From: Verrucomicrobiota bacterium | GTDB taxonomy: Bacteria; Verrucomicrobiota; Verrucomicrobiia; Opitutales; Opitutaceae | Direction: 5' to 3' | DNA length: 64,000 bases | Assembly: GCA_023457035.1 (NCBI GenBank) | Contig: JAEWNN010000027.1 | Coordinates: 1-64,000, forward strand | In this document: in pieces, positions 47,196-57,233 of the stretch | Numbering within the stretch: the first letter of the stretch is position 1 | Layout of the letters: each line of letters starts with the position of its first letter | Translations under genes and position numbers: made by a program | Notes under the pieces: generated by a model | The model's database searches: none | What the model was told of the DNA's origin: nothing | The model's input: the letters and a program-made list of their open reading frames with translations, nothing else

Positions 47196-47579
47196 TCAGG
47201 CCTTCTTCTTGCCGACGAGGCCGAGCTTCTTCTTGAGGTTCTGCACGCTCGGCAGGGAGATGCCGGTGGCCTGCGCGATCTCAGTGCCGGTCTTGCCCGC
47301 CTCGGCGAGCGACTTCACCTGGGCGACGATCTCGGAGGTGATCTTCACGCGCGGCTTGCGGCCGGACTTCGTCTTCCTGGCTGCGGCCGCCTTCGGCGCC
47401 CGCGCGGGCTTGCGGCCCGGCTTGCCCGCGACCGCCTTGCGGAAGGCCGCGATGAACTCCTCCGCCGAAGCGAAGCCGTACTGAGCCGGCAACTTCGCCA
47501 GCTGGACAAACAGTTCGCGTTCGAGGTCCGCGAGCCGTGATTTATATGCAGCGATCTTCTTCAGTGTGTCTTGGGCCAT
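47196..47579 (-). CDS. Lys-rich DNA-binding protein with C-terminal HTH
   Basis: 127 residues from the ATG at 47579 (MAQDTLKKIAAYKSRLADLE). N-terminal coiled-coil helix with FAS AEEFIAAFRKAV, a basic AT-hook-like linker (GKPGRKPARAPKAAAARK, SGRKPRVK) and a C-terminal resolvase-type helix-turn-helix (AEAGKTGTEIAQATGISLPSVQNLKKKLGLV). The layout resembles H-NS-like or histone-like nucleoid proteins that combine oligomerisation, GRKP hooks and a DNA-binding domain. It is probably a nucleoid or global regulatory protein. Longer frame to 47699 is not needed. Confidence 0.82.
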   Translation of the reverse strand: MAQDTLKKIAAYKSRLADLERELFVQLAKLPAQYGFASAEEFIAAFRKAVAGKPGRKPARAPKAAAARKTKSGRKPRVKITSEIVAQVKSLAEAGKTGTEIAQATGISLPSVQNLKKKLGLVGKKKA

Positions 47580-47816
47580 GGTGTAGGGAGAAAGTGGGCG
47601 AACCGGCCGGAATATCAAACCGTATAGCGGTATCCTCGCCTCGATAAACGGCCCGTTAACAACCCCGGGGTCAAGCACACTCTCCGAATATGCATCCATT
47701 CCCCGCGGTCAGCCGACCGGCGCCGGCCGGCGCCGGCGCGCCCCGGCGGGGCCGCGGAATCCCGTCTTGACTCACCTCCGGCCGGCCGGAAGCTCAGCCC
47801 TCTTTTCACCAACACC

Positions 47817-47921
47817 ATGAGCCAACAACTCCGTCCCGTCGTCAAACGCGCCCGCCGCAAGGCCTACCTGAAACGCAAGAAGGAAGCCGCCAAGCTGCAG
47901 AAGCGTTCCGCGAAGAAGTAA
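47817..47921 (+). CDS. 34-residue highly basic peptide
   Basis: 34 codons from the ATG at 47817: MSQQLRPVVKRARRKAYLKR continuing with KKEAAKLQKRSAKK-like tail; 15 of 34 residues are Lys or Arg. It has no acidic cluster and a strong amphipathic helix. It is followed within 5 bp by a terminator and lies 126 bp before rimO. Such tiny basic peptides resemble the small ribosomal proteins (bTHX-like, eL41-like) that fill rRNA grooves; that is an inference from composition only. The ATG has a CACC leader. Confidence 0.65.
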   Translation: MSQQLRPVVKRARRKAYLKRKKEAAKLQKRSAKK

Positions 47922-47925
47922 AGTG

Positions 47926-47956
47926 ACCGCGCCCCCGGGCGCGGTTTCTTGTTTCT
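47926..47956 (+). terminator. Rho-independent terminator of the 34-aa gene
   Basis: CCGCGCC (47927-47933) pairs with GGCGCGG (47938-47944), followed by TTTCTTGTTTCT. Confidence 0.85.
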
Positions 47957-48047
47957 GTGCCGGTTCGCGGTTCCATGCGTCGCCCTACCCTTCGCGACGC
48001 CGGGCACCCTCCGGCAGAAGCTCCCACCACCGTTTTCTCTCCTGACG

Positions 48048-49460
48048 ATGATCACCGTCAGTCTCATTTCGCTTGGCTGCGCCAAGAACCTCGTCGACTC
48101 CGAGATCATGGTCGGCCACCTGCTGGCCGCCGGCATGCAGGTCATCCCTGAGCCCGCCAAGGCCGACGCCGTCATCGTCAACACGTGCTCATTCATCGGC
48201 GACGCCAAGGAGGAGAGCATCCAGGCGATCCTCGAGGTCAATGAGCAGCGCGGCCTGCGCAAGCGCCGCCGCGACCAGAAGCTCATCGTCGCCGGCTGCA
48301 TGGCCCAGCGCTTCGCCAAGGAGCTGTCCGGCGAGATGCCCGAGGTCGACGCCTTCATCGGACTCGACCAAGTCACCAAGGTCGCCCCGCTCATCGAACA
48401 ACTCTGCGCCCATCAGCGCACCAAGGGCGAGGCGCCGCTGACCGACGTCACCCGCCGCTCGACCTTCATCCCCGATTTCGACACGCCGCGGTTCCGGCTC
48501 ACGCCGGCGCACACCGCGTACGTGAAGATCGCCGAGGGCTGCAACCACCCCTGCACCTTCTGCATCATCCCGCAGATCCGCGGCCGCCACCGCAGCCGCA
48601 CCGTCGACTCGATCGTGCGCGAGGCCCGCCAGCTCGTGGCCGACGGCGTGAAGGAGCTGAACCTGATTTCCCAGGACACGACCTACTTCGGCATGGACCG
48701 CTGGACCGAGAAGGCCGGCCCCCGCGCCAAGGTCGACTCCGCCCGCGGCGACTCGCTCGCCACGCTCCTGCGCGAGCTCAACGCGATCGAGGGCGATTTC
48801 TGGATCCGCCTGCTCTACACCCACCCGGCCCACTGGAGCGACGAGCTCATCCGCACCATCGCCGAGTGCCCGAAGGTCGCGCGCTATATCGACATCCCGC
48901 TCCAGCACATCTCCGACCACATGCTCACGGAGATGCAGCGGGAAACCTCCTCCCGCCATATCCGCGATCTCGTCACGCGGCTCCGCGCCGGGATCCCCGG
49001 CGTCACGCTGCGCACCACCTTCATCGTCGGCTTCCCCGGCGAGACCGAGGCCGACTTCGCCGAGCTGCTCGAGTTCATCCGCGAGACGCGCTTCGAGCGC
49101 CTCGGCGTGTTCCGCTACTCGCCGGAGGAGGGCACGCGCGCCGCGCGGCGCGACGACCAGTTGTCATCAAAGATCAAGGACCTGCGCTGGCACGGCGCGA
49201 TGGCCCTGCAACAGTCGATCGCCCGCGAGGTCGGCGCCGCCCAGGTGGGGCGGTCGCTGCGCGTCCTCGTCGAGGCGCCCGGCGTCGCCCGCGCCATGGG
49301 CGACGCGCCCGACATCGACGGCCGTGTCTACGTTTCAAAGACACTGCCGGTCGGCGCCTTCGCCGAGGTGCGGGTCACCGGCGTGCGCGACTACGACCTG
49401 CTCGCCCTGCCCCCGGGGGAACACCCCACCCGCGCCGTCGCGCCGAAGGAAGCGCGCTGA
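48048..49460 (+). CDS. rimO: Ribosomal protein S12 methylthiotransferase
   Basis: 470 residues from the ATG at 48048 (MITVSLISLGCAKNLVDSE). The N-terminal UPF0004 domain includes the second-cluster cysteines (SLGCAKN, VNTCSFI, VAGCMAQ). The radical SAM motif is CNHPCTFC (Cys165, 169, 172), followed by IPQIRGRHRSR. A C-terminal TRAM domain is visible (VLVEAPGVARAM...VTGVRDYDLLA). RimO adds a methylthio group to an Asp in ribosomal protein S12. The family start SLGCAKN justifies the ATG; leader TCTCCTGACG. Confidence 0.97.
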   Translation: MITVSLISLGCAKNLVDSEIMVGHLLAAGMQVIPEPAKADAVIVNTCSFIGDAKEESIQAILEVNEQRGLRKRRRDQKLIVAGCMAQRFAKELSGEMPEVDAFIGLDQVTKVAPLIEQLCAHQRTKGEAPLTDVTRRSTFIPDFDTPRFRLTPAHTAYVKIAEGCNHPCTFCIIPQIRGRHRSRTVDSIVREARQLVADGVKELNLISQDTTYFGMDRWTEKAGPRAKVDSARGDSLATLLRELNAIEGDFWIRLLYTHPAHWSDELIRTIAECPKVARYIDIPLQHISDHMLTEMQRETSSRHIRDLVTRLRAGIPGVTLRTTFIVGFPGETEADFAELLEFIRETRFERLGVFRYSPEEGTRAARRDDQLSSKIKDLRWHGAMALQQSIAREVGAAQVGRSLRVLVEAPGVARAMGDAPDIDGRVYVSKTLPVGAFAEVRVTGVRDYDLLALPPGEHPTRAVAPKEAR

Positions 49461-49841
49461 TTTTTTCGCGCCGCGGCGTTTTACTTTCCCGGGAAGCGGC
49501 CGATAATCACGGGCGGAAGAGACCTCCCGGTCAGCAGTCAAACTCGGCAACCAACACTGGAAAGGAAACCAACAGCGGCTCCAATACCCACCTCACCATG
49601 AGGGCCACATCTACGGCTCCCGGAGACACCCGCTCGATCAAACTTCCAGACTGTTAGCCACCGAGATTAGTTACCCCGAGAGATTCTTACCAGAAGGCCG
49701 TCCCCCCGCGGGGCGGCCTTCTTCATTTGGGACTGAGACGGCAGCGGGATGACGTCAACCGGGCGATTTCCCTCATTTTCCGCGGACGTTCTCAACCGAC
49801 CGCCAGCCGCACCGATACAGCAGGCAACCACTTTACCCTCC
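49461..49841. other. Intergenic region after rimO with possible small RNA or sORF
   Basis: 381 bp with lower GC than the genes around. It includes a tiny ORF at 49598-49657 (19 codons, MRATSTAPGDTRSIKLPDC), with leader CTCACC, then a strong hairpin terminator at 49692-49725. This could be a small RNA gene or leader peptide gene; neither is proven. No known RNA family fits that I can recognise. Confidence 0.4.
49692..49725 (+). terminator. Rho-independent terminator downstream of rimO
   Basis: GAAGGCCG (49693-49700) pairs with CGGCCTTC (49714-49721) with an inner CCCC/GGGG extension after one bulged T; then TTCATTT. The end lies 230 bp past rimO, suggesting a separate short transcript. Confidence 0.82.
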
Positions 49842-50147
49842 ATGCAAAGCATCGACATCGAACTCGACATGGCCCGGACCTGCTTCGGCGAACTCACGCT
49901 GGAGCAGCGCAACCGCCTTCTCGCCTACTACGAATACCCCAGCGACGAGACCTGGGACGATGTATACAATCTCACGATCATGCCCTACGGCCATATCAAC
50001 ACCGTCTGGCAGGCCATCTGCGCGATCGATCCCACCTTCCCCACCCGCGGACCCTGCGTCGACGCCTTCGGCCAACGCCTCGAGCCCTGGCCGCGCATCC
50101 CCTCCCCGGAGTTGTTCCGTCAGGCGTTGATCTTCGCGACCCACTGA
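49842..50147 (+). CDS. Hypothetical small protein
   Basis: 101 residues from the ATG at 49842 (MQSIDIELDMARTCFGEL). Aromatic-rich, good coding look: LTLEQRNRLLAYYEYPSDETWDDVYNLTIMPYGHINTVWQAI, then Pro-rich end (PWPRIPSPELFRQAL). It has no signal peptide. It is monocistronic with its own terminator. I do not recognise the family. The upstream in-frame part (from 49749) is Pro/Ala-rich and probably not translated. Confidence 0.65.
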   Translation: MQSIDIELDMARTCFGELTLEQRNRLLAYYEYPSDETWDDVYNLTIMPYGHINTVWQAICAIDPTFPTRGPCVDAFGQRLEPWPRIPSPELFRQALIFATH

Positions 50148-50169
50148 TCTCCCTGTGCGCCAACCGCCA

Positions 50170-50199
50170 GGCCGGAGCCACGCGCTCCGGCCTTTTTTT
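50170..50199 (+). terminator. Rho-independent terminator of the small protein gene
   Basis: GGCCGGAGC (50170-50178) pairs with GCTCCGGCC (50184-50192) and is followed by seven T. Confidence 0.95.
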
Positions 50200-50214
50200 C
50201 GCCCGGCCCGCCAC

Positions 50215-50248
50215 AAACGAAACCGGCCGCCCCGCGAGGGACGGCCGG
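50215..50248 (-). terminator. Terminator of the GH130 gene
   Basis: CCGGCCG (50223-50229) and CGGCCGG (50242-50248) form a stem with inner CCC/GGG; the minus strand continues TTTCGTTTG. It lies 29 bp past the GH130 stop. Confidence 0.8.
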
Positions 50249-50276
50249 CGGAAGACAATCCGGTGAGCGCCTGCGC

Positions 50277-51266
50277 TCAGACTTCCGAGTTCGCCTTCAT
50301 CCAGGCGATGATCTCGTCGACCTGGCCGAAGCAGAGCGCGGTGTAGGTGTCGGCCGCGCCGTAGTAGAGAGCGATGCGGCCCGTGGGGGCATCGGTGAGA
50401 ACCGAGACTGGGAAGCAGACGTTGGGCACGAAGCCCGTCGTCTCATACGGCAACTCGGGCGTGAGCAGGTAATCGCGACCGCGGTAGAGAACCTTCTCCG
50501 GGTTCTCGAGGTCGAGCAGCGCGGCGCCGATGGAATAGACGAAGCCGTTGCAGGTGCCGGAGACGCCGTGGTAGAAGAGCAGCCAGCCCTCCTTGGTCTC
50601 GATCGGAATCGGGCCGGCGCCAATCTTGGTGCCCTGCCACCAGCCGGAGCCGCCGCTGCGCATGACCATGCGGTGCTTGCCCCAATAGGTGAGGTCCTTC
50701 GAGTGGCTGAGGATGATGTCGCCGAAGGGCGTGTGCGCGCTGTCGGAGGGGCGGCTGAGCAGGACGTACTCGCCGTTGATCTTGCGCGGGAAGAGCACGC
50801 CGTTGCGGTTGAACGGCATCAGCGGGTTCTCCATGCGGATGAAGGTCTTGAAATCCTTCGTCCGGCCCAGGCCGATCGAGGCGCCGGGAAAATCGTCGCA
50901 CCAGGTGATGTAGTACCAGCCGTCGATGAGCACCACCCGCGGGTCGTAGGCGTAGCTCGGAGTCGCCGGTTTTCCGTTCTCGTCGACCCACTCGATCTTC
51001 CGGTCGTCGATGTCGAACTTGAGTCCATCCTTGGAGCGGCCGGCGTGCAACGCGGCGCGCCCGTGGCGCTCGTCGGCGCGGAAGACGCCGGCGAACCCGC
51101 CCTCGAAGGGCACCGGGGCGCTGTTGTAGATACGCGCGGTATTCGGGGTCGGGTTCCAGCCGATCAGGGGATTCTGGCTGGAACGCCAGAGGGCGTGGAC
51201 GTAGCCCTTCGGCTTCTCTTCCCAGGGGATGTTCGGCAGCGCGCTGCCAAGGATGGTGGTGCTCAT
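50277..51266 (-). CDS. GH130 beta-mannoside phosphorylase-type enzyme
   Basis: 329 residues, the usual size for GH130. Five-bladed propeller features: NSAPVPFEGGFAGVFRADERHG (substrate-side Arg and Asp), YDPRVVLIDGWYYITWCDD, LFPRKINGEYVLLSRPSD, and GSGWWQGTKIGAGPIPIETKEGWLLFYHG, ending VCFPVSVL. GH130 enzymes phosphorolyse beta-mannosides (mannosyl-glucose, mannobiose, mannosyl-GlcNAc) to mannose-1-phosphate, so the product could feed the manC pathway. No signal peptide: cytoplasmic. Precise substrate not decidable. Leader GAACCAC, no Shine-Dalgarno. Confidence 0.93.
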   Translation of the reverse strand: MSTTILGSALPNIPWEEKPKGYVHALWRSSQNPLIGWNPTPNTARIYNSAPVPFEGGFAGVFRADERHGRAALHAGRSKDGLKFDIDDRKIEWVDENGKPATPSYAYDPRVVLIDGWYYITWCDDFPGASIGLGRTKDFKTFIRMENPLMPFNRNGVLFPRKINGEYVLLSRPSDSAHTPFGDIILSHSKDLTYWGKHRMVMRSGGSGWWQGTKIGAGPIPIETKEGWLLFYHGVSGTCNGFVYSIGAALLDLENPEKVLYRGRDYLLTPELPYETTGFVPNVCFPVSVLTDAPTGRIALYYGAADTYTALCFGQVDEIIAWMKANSEV

Positions 51267-51436
51267 GTGGTTCTCTGATTATCGGGGGGACGACTTCGGA
51301 GGAGCCGAACCGTAGGAAGCCCTCCACGCCGAGCGCCAGACCGAATCGGCCGGTGCGGCCCCGCAATGCATCGATCGGGCATTTTCCGGCAAGAGCAGCC
51401 CGCCGCCCGCCGCGACGGCCGACCGCCCTGCCCCGC

Positions 51437-53122
<1,686 letters not shown>

Positions 53123-53272
53123 GGGGCGTTATCGGTGGCAAGAGCGCCGCGCGGCGTCAATGCGCGGCGCGCGCCGCAGTTGCCAGTGCGGCGCAATCCC
53201 GCACCACTTCCCTGCGTGCAACCGCCCCACTCCAGCTCCGATCGGCCGCGGCGCAGCGCCACCGGTCGGATC

Positions 53273-54607
53273 ATGATCGGACTGGGTGTTGCGCTGCTGC
53301 TCGCCGGCTGCGCCCACGCCCCGCTCAACGCCCCGCGCAACGCGGATTCCGCCGCCCCCGGCTACTCCTTCCGCAACCACCGCGCTCAAGCCTCCGCCGA
53401 GCCGCTCGTCGTCACGCTGTTCCTCTCCGGTGGTGGCACGCGCGCCGCCGCCCTCTCCTACGGCGTCATGCGGGAGCTCGCCCGCACCACCTTGCCCGAT
53501 GGCGCCCGACTGCTCGACAAGGTCTCCGCCATCAGCGCCGTCTCCGGCGGCTGTTTTCCCGCCGCCTACTACTGTCTGTATGGCGACCGACTCTTCGCCG
53601 ATTTCGAGCACCAGTTTCTCAAGCGCGATATCCAGAACGCGGTTCTCAGTCGCACACTCTCGCCGCGCAACTCGCTCCGGCTCGCCTCCGACACCTTCGC
53701 CCGCAGCGACCTCGCCGCGGAATACTTCGACCGCATCCTCTTCCACGGCGCCACCTTCGCCGATCTCGCCCGCACCCCGGTCCGCCGCCCGTTCCTCATC
53801 ATCAACGCGACGGACATGGACTCCTTCGCGCCCTTCCCCTTCACGCAGGAGACCTTCGACCTCCTCGGCTCCGACCTCGGTTCGGTGCCCCTCTCCCGCG
53901 CCATCGCCGCCTCCTCCGCCGTACCCGTTGTTCTGACACCGATCACGCTCCGCAACTACGGTGGCCAACGGTCCCCCACGATCGTGCCCCCGCCGCCCGC
54001 CGCGCCGCTCGCGCCCCGCGAGGAGCTCCTCGCGTCGTTGGCCAATCGTTACGTCGACGCCGCCCGTCACCCCTACATCCACCTGCTCGACGGCGGCCTG
54101 GCCGACAACCTCGGGCTCAACAGCCTCTTCACCGCGCTCGACCTCGTCGGCGGTTGGGATCCGTTGCTGCGCGACGGCCTCGCCGGCACCGCGCCCCGCC
54201 GGATCGCCATCATCGTCGTCAACGCCGCCACCGAGCCCGAGACGGAGTGGAGCCATAAACCGGATACTCCTGGGCTGCGCAACGTCGCCTCCGCCCTCAG
54301 CCGCAACGCGATCAACCACACCAGCCACGTGCTCCTCGCCCGTCTCCGCGAGAGCCTGGCCGCGTGGCAGGCCGCCGCCGGCCCCGACCAGCCGCGCGTG
54401 CACCTCATCGCGATCGGCTTCGACCAGCTTGCCTCCCCGGAGGAGCGCGCGTTCTGCAACCAGATCCCCACCCGTTTCAACCTGCCCGACGCCACGGTCG
54501 ACCGCCTGATCGCCATCGGCGGGCAACTCCTGCGCGAGTCCCCCGAGTTCCAGTCGTTGCTCGCCGCGGCACGCTCCGTCTCAAGCGCCGACACCGCCGG
54601 CCACTAG
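53273..54607 (+). CDS. Patatin-like phospholipase lipoprotein
   Basis: 444 residues from the ATG at 53273. The short signal peptide ends LLAGC (Cys13), so it is lipid-anchored. Patatin features: FLSGGGTRAAALSYGVM (oxyanion loop, 51-67), the nucleophile Ser91 in AVSGGCF (Gx-S-xG variant), and the Asp of DGG in LLDGGLADNLGL (about 273). Patatins hydrolyse acyl chains from membrane lipids. Here it would act in the outer membrane or at the surface. It lies divergent from ettA with 150 bp between. No toxin or immunity pair is evident. Confidence 0.87.
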   Translation: MIGLGVALLLAGCAHAPLNAPRNADSAAPGYSFRNHRAQASAEPLVVTLFLSGGGTRAAALSYGVMRELARTTLPDGARLLDKVSAISAVSGGCFPAAYYCLYGDRLFADFEHQFLKRDIQNAVLSRTLSPRNSLRLASDTFARSDLAAEYFDRILFHGATFADLARTPVRRPFLIINATDMDSFAPFPFTQETFDLLGSDLGSVPLSRAIAASSAVPVVLTPITLRNYGGQRSPTIVPPPPAAPLAPREELLASLANRYVDAARHPYIHLLDGGLADNLGLNSLFTALDLVGGWDPLLRDGLAGTAPRRIAIIVVNAATEPETEWSHKPDTPGLRNVASALSRNAINHTSHVLLARLRESLAAWQAAAGPDQPRVHLIAIGFDQLASPEERAFCNQIPTRFNLPDATVDRLIAIGGQLLRESPEFQSLLAAARSVSSADTAGH

Positions 54608-54738
54608 CCGCGCCGCGGGCCCGGGAGCCAGTTCGACACTTTTTTGCCCAGGAAGGCGTCGCGCGGAGGGAACTCCGTGCCCTAAGAACCGGACCCTCGG
54701 ACCGCTCAGCCGTCACCTTCCACGCCCGGCCTGCTTCC

Positions 54739-57192
54739 ATGCGCTACGCTTCCTGCCTGTTCGCCTCGGCCGCTTCGCAGCTCGGCCGCCACCTCGCCCG
54801 GCTCGCTGCCCTCGTCCTCACTGCCGCGTCCTCCGCCGCGACCTACTACGTCGCTAACACGGGCGCCTCCGACGCCTACCCCGGCACGCAGGCCCAGCCA
54901 TTTGCCACCGTCGCCCGCGCCATCGAGGCCGCGTCCGCGAACGACACCGTCCTACTCGCCCGCGGCAGCACCTTCCGCGAGGGCGGCCTCACCTTCGCTT
55001 CCTCCCGCACCTTCGGCGCCTACGGCTCCACCGCTCTGCCCCAGCCCGTCATCAGCGGCAGCGCCGTCGTCACCAACTGGACCCCGTGGGCCCAGAACGC
55101 CAACGTCCTCGTCGCCACCCCCGCCGTCGCCGGCATCAAGCAGGTCTTCGTCGACGGCCGCCGCCTGACCCTCGCCCGCACGCCCGACACCGGCTGGCTG
55201 CGCACCGACAGCGGCTCCGGCGACAACACCATCGTCGACACCGCCCTGCCCCGTCCTGCCGCCGGCAACTGGGTTGGCGCGCAGGTCCGTTGGCGCAAGT
55301 GGACCTGGATCTACGAGACCCGCCCGATCACCGCCGACAACGGCGCCGGCACGCTCACCCTCGGCGGCTCCACCACCCTCGGCGGCCTCACCGGCATCGG
55401 CAGCGGCTACTACATCGACAACTCCCTCCAGGCCCTCGACGCCCCCGGCGAGTGGTACTACGACGCCTCCGCCAACAAGCTCTACCTGTATCCGCCCGCC
55501 GGAGCCAACCCCGCCACCATGCTCGTCGAGACCGCCCATCGCCCGACCGCCGGCGCGGTCACCGGCGCCACGCTCGACGGCCTCACCTTCCAGCACTTCA
55601 CCGAGACCGGCCTCGGCATCAACGACCGCGCCGCCATCGTGCGCAACTGCGTTGTCCAGCACAACGGCGTCACCGGCATCGCCACCAGCTGGAACTGCAG
55701 CGGCACGCTCATCACCGGCTGCACCATCCGCGACAACCTCGACATCGGCCTCGCCTGGAACGAGAACCCCGCCGGCGCCGGCGGCTCCGTCGTCGAACGC
55801 TGCACCTTCGAGCGTAACGGCTCCGTCCCCGGCCTCGCCGGCAACGGCCCGTGGCACGGCCTCGGCGCCGTCGTGAGTAACGCCAAGGCCCTCCAGTTCC
55901 GCCTCAACCGCGTCACAGAAACCGGCTACGCCGGCATCATCCTCGGCTCCGACGGACAGACTGTCAGCCGCAACGTCTTCCGCCGCTGCATGGCCACCAT
56001 GAACGACGGCGCCGCCATCTACACCAACTGCAGCCGCAGCCAGATCACCGAGAACATCATCCTCGACACCATCGGCGACCTCGAGTCGTCGCACCCGTGG
56101 ACGCCGCTCGGCCACGGCATCTGGCCCGAGTTCCTGAGCAAGTTCCACCACTCCGACATCTCCAACAACACCGTCTACGGCTCGGGCGGCGACGGCATCT
56201 GGGTGCCGAACAACTACAACTGCACCGTCTCCGGCAACGTCCTCGTCTCCAACCGCCTCGCCGCCCTCTCCCTCGGCGGCTACGAGAACGAGTACGCCAC
56301 CACCGCCGATGCCCAGCAGAACCACACCCTCGCCGGCAACCTCCTCGCGATCGGTGCCCAGCCCTGGCAGCCCTTCGCCGGCCAGATCCAGAACCTCGCC
56401 GACTGGGCCGCGCAGAACGACTACCTGCTCGGCTTCGCCACCTTCACCGACCGCGACCTCGACTACGGCACGATGAGCGGCACGAAGCTCCTCACCCGCG
56501 ACGGCGCCGACCTGGTCCGGCGCGACGGCGACACCGCACGCACGCTCGCCCAGTGGAAATCCGAGGAGTCCGCCTGGGCCGACCCGGCGCCGACCGCGTA
56601 CCAGGGCAACGGTTACCTCTTCATCAACGACACCGAGGCCGCTGTGGACTTCCCGCTCCCCGCCGGCATCACGTGGCAGCAACTCGGCGGCGGCGCCGTC
56701 GGCGCCACGGTCACGATCCAGCCGTTCCGCTCCGTCCTCCTCCTCGCCACGGCCGGCAGCACCGCCGGCCTCGCGCCCTACCACCTCGCCTCCGCCGGCC
56801 CGCCCCCGCCCACCTTCGCCGCCTGGATCGCCGGCTACCCCATCCCGGCGCCCGGCAACCTCGCCACCGCCGACCCCGACAACGACGGTCTCGCGAATCT
56901 GCTCGAGTACGCGACCGGACTCTCCCCCGTCGCCACCGGCACCAGCGCACCACTCCAGATCGGGTCGGCCGCGGCCGGCACCGTCACCCTCTCCTACCGC
57001 CGTCGCACCGATGTCACCGATGTCGCGCTACACCTGCAGACCTCGAACGACCTCGTTTCGTGGACCGATGTCGACACCGCCGCGGCCACGGTAGCCGCGA
57101 TTTCCGGGGAGCCGCTCGTGCAACTGCGCTCGCTCACCTTCCCGGTCCCCGCCACCCGCATCTTCTACCGGCTCGTCGCCACACCTCAGTGA
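54739..57192 (+). CDS. Exported right-handed beta-helix protein
   Basis: 817 residues from the ATG at 54739. Signal peptide about 1-32 (LARLAALVLTAASSA-A). Residues 35-150 start a parallel beta-helix (ATYYVANTGASDAYPGTQAQPFATVARAIEAA), and repeats of about 22 residues run to 480 (RNCVVQHNGVTGIATSWNCS, GCTIRDNLDIGLAWNEN, SDISNNTVYGSGGDGIWVPN). A fibronectin/Ig-like region and a DPDNDGLANLLEYATGLSPV segment (thrombospondin type-3-like, frequent in Verrucomicrobiota) near 820-ish of the protein end it. Such proteins are polysaccharide lyases or glycosidases; the catalytic residues are not identifiable. Confidence 0.85.
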   Translation: MRYASCLFASAASQLGRHLARLAALVLTAASSAATYYVANTGASDAYPGTQAQPFATVARAIEAASANDTVLLARGSTFREGGLTFASSRTFGAYGSTALPQPVISGSAVVTNWTPWAQNANVLVATPAVAGIKQVFVDGRRLTLARTPDTGWLRTDSGSGDNTIVDTALPRPAAGNWVGAQVRWRKWTWIYETRPITADNGAGTLTLGGSTTLGGLTGIGSGYYIDNSLQALDAPGEWYYDASANKLYLYPPAGANPATMLVETAHRPTAGAVTGATLDGLTFQHFTETGLGINDRAAIVRNCVVQHNGVTGIATSWNCSGTLITGCTIRDNLDIGLAWNENPAGAGGSVVERCTFERNGSVPGLAGNGPWHGLGAVVSNAKALQFRLNRVTETGYAGIILGSDGQTVSRNVFRRCMATMNDGAAIYTNCSRSQITENIILDTIGDLESSHPWTPLGHGIWPEFLSKFHHSDISNNTVYGSGGDGIWVPNNYNCTVSGNVLVSNRLAALSLGGYENEYATTADAQQNHTLAGNLLAIGAQPWQPFAGQIQNLADWAAQNDYLLGFATFTDRDLDYGTMSGTKLLTRDGADLVRRDGDTARTLAQWKSEESAWADPAPTAYQGNGYLFINDTEAAVDFPLPAGITWQQLGGGAVGATVTIQPFRSVLLLATAGSTAGLAPYHLASAGPPPPTFAAWIAGYPIPAPGNLATADPDNDGLANLLEYATGLSPVATGTSAPLQIGSAAAGTVTLSYRRRTDVTDVALHLQTSNDLVSWTDVDTAAATVAAISGEPLVQLRSLTFPVPATRIFYRLVATPQ

Positions 57193-57233
57193 CACGGTGG
57201 CAACACCGCGGGCAAGCCGGTACGCCCACCGGC

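Noticed and set aside
49461..49725. tmRNA, RNase P RNA or SRP RNA
   Set aside because: The conserved tRNA-like ends, GAGGAAAGUC core of RNase P and the SRP GGAAGGAAGCAG core are not present.
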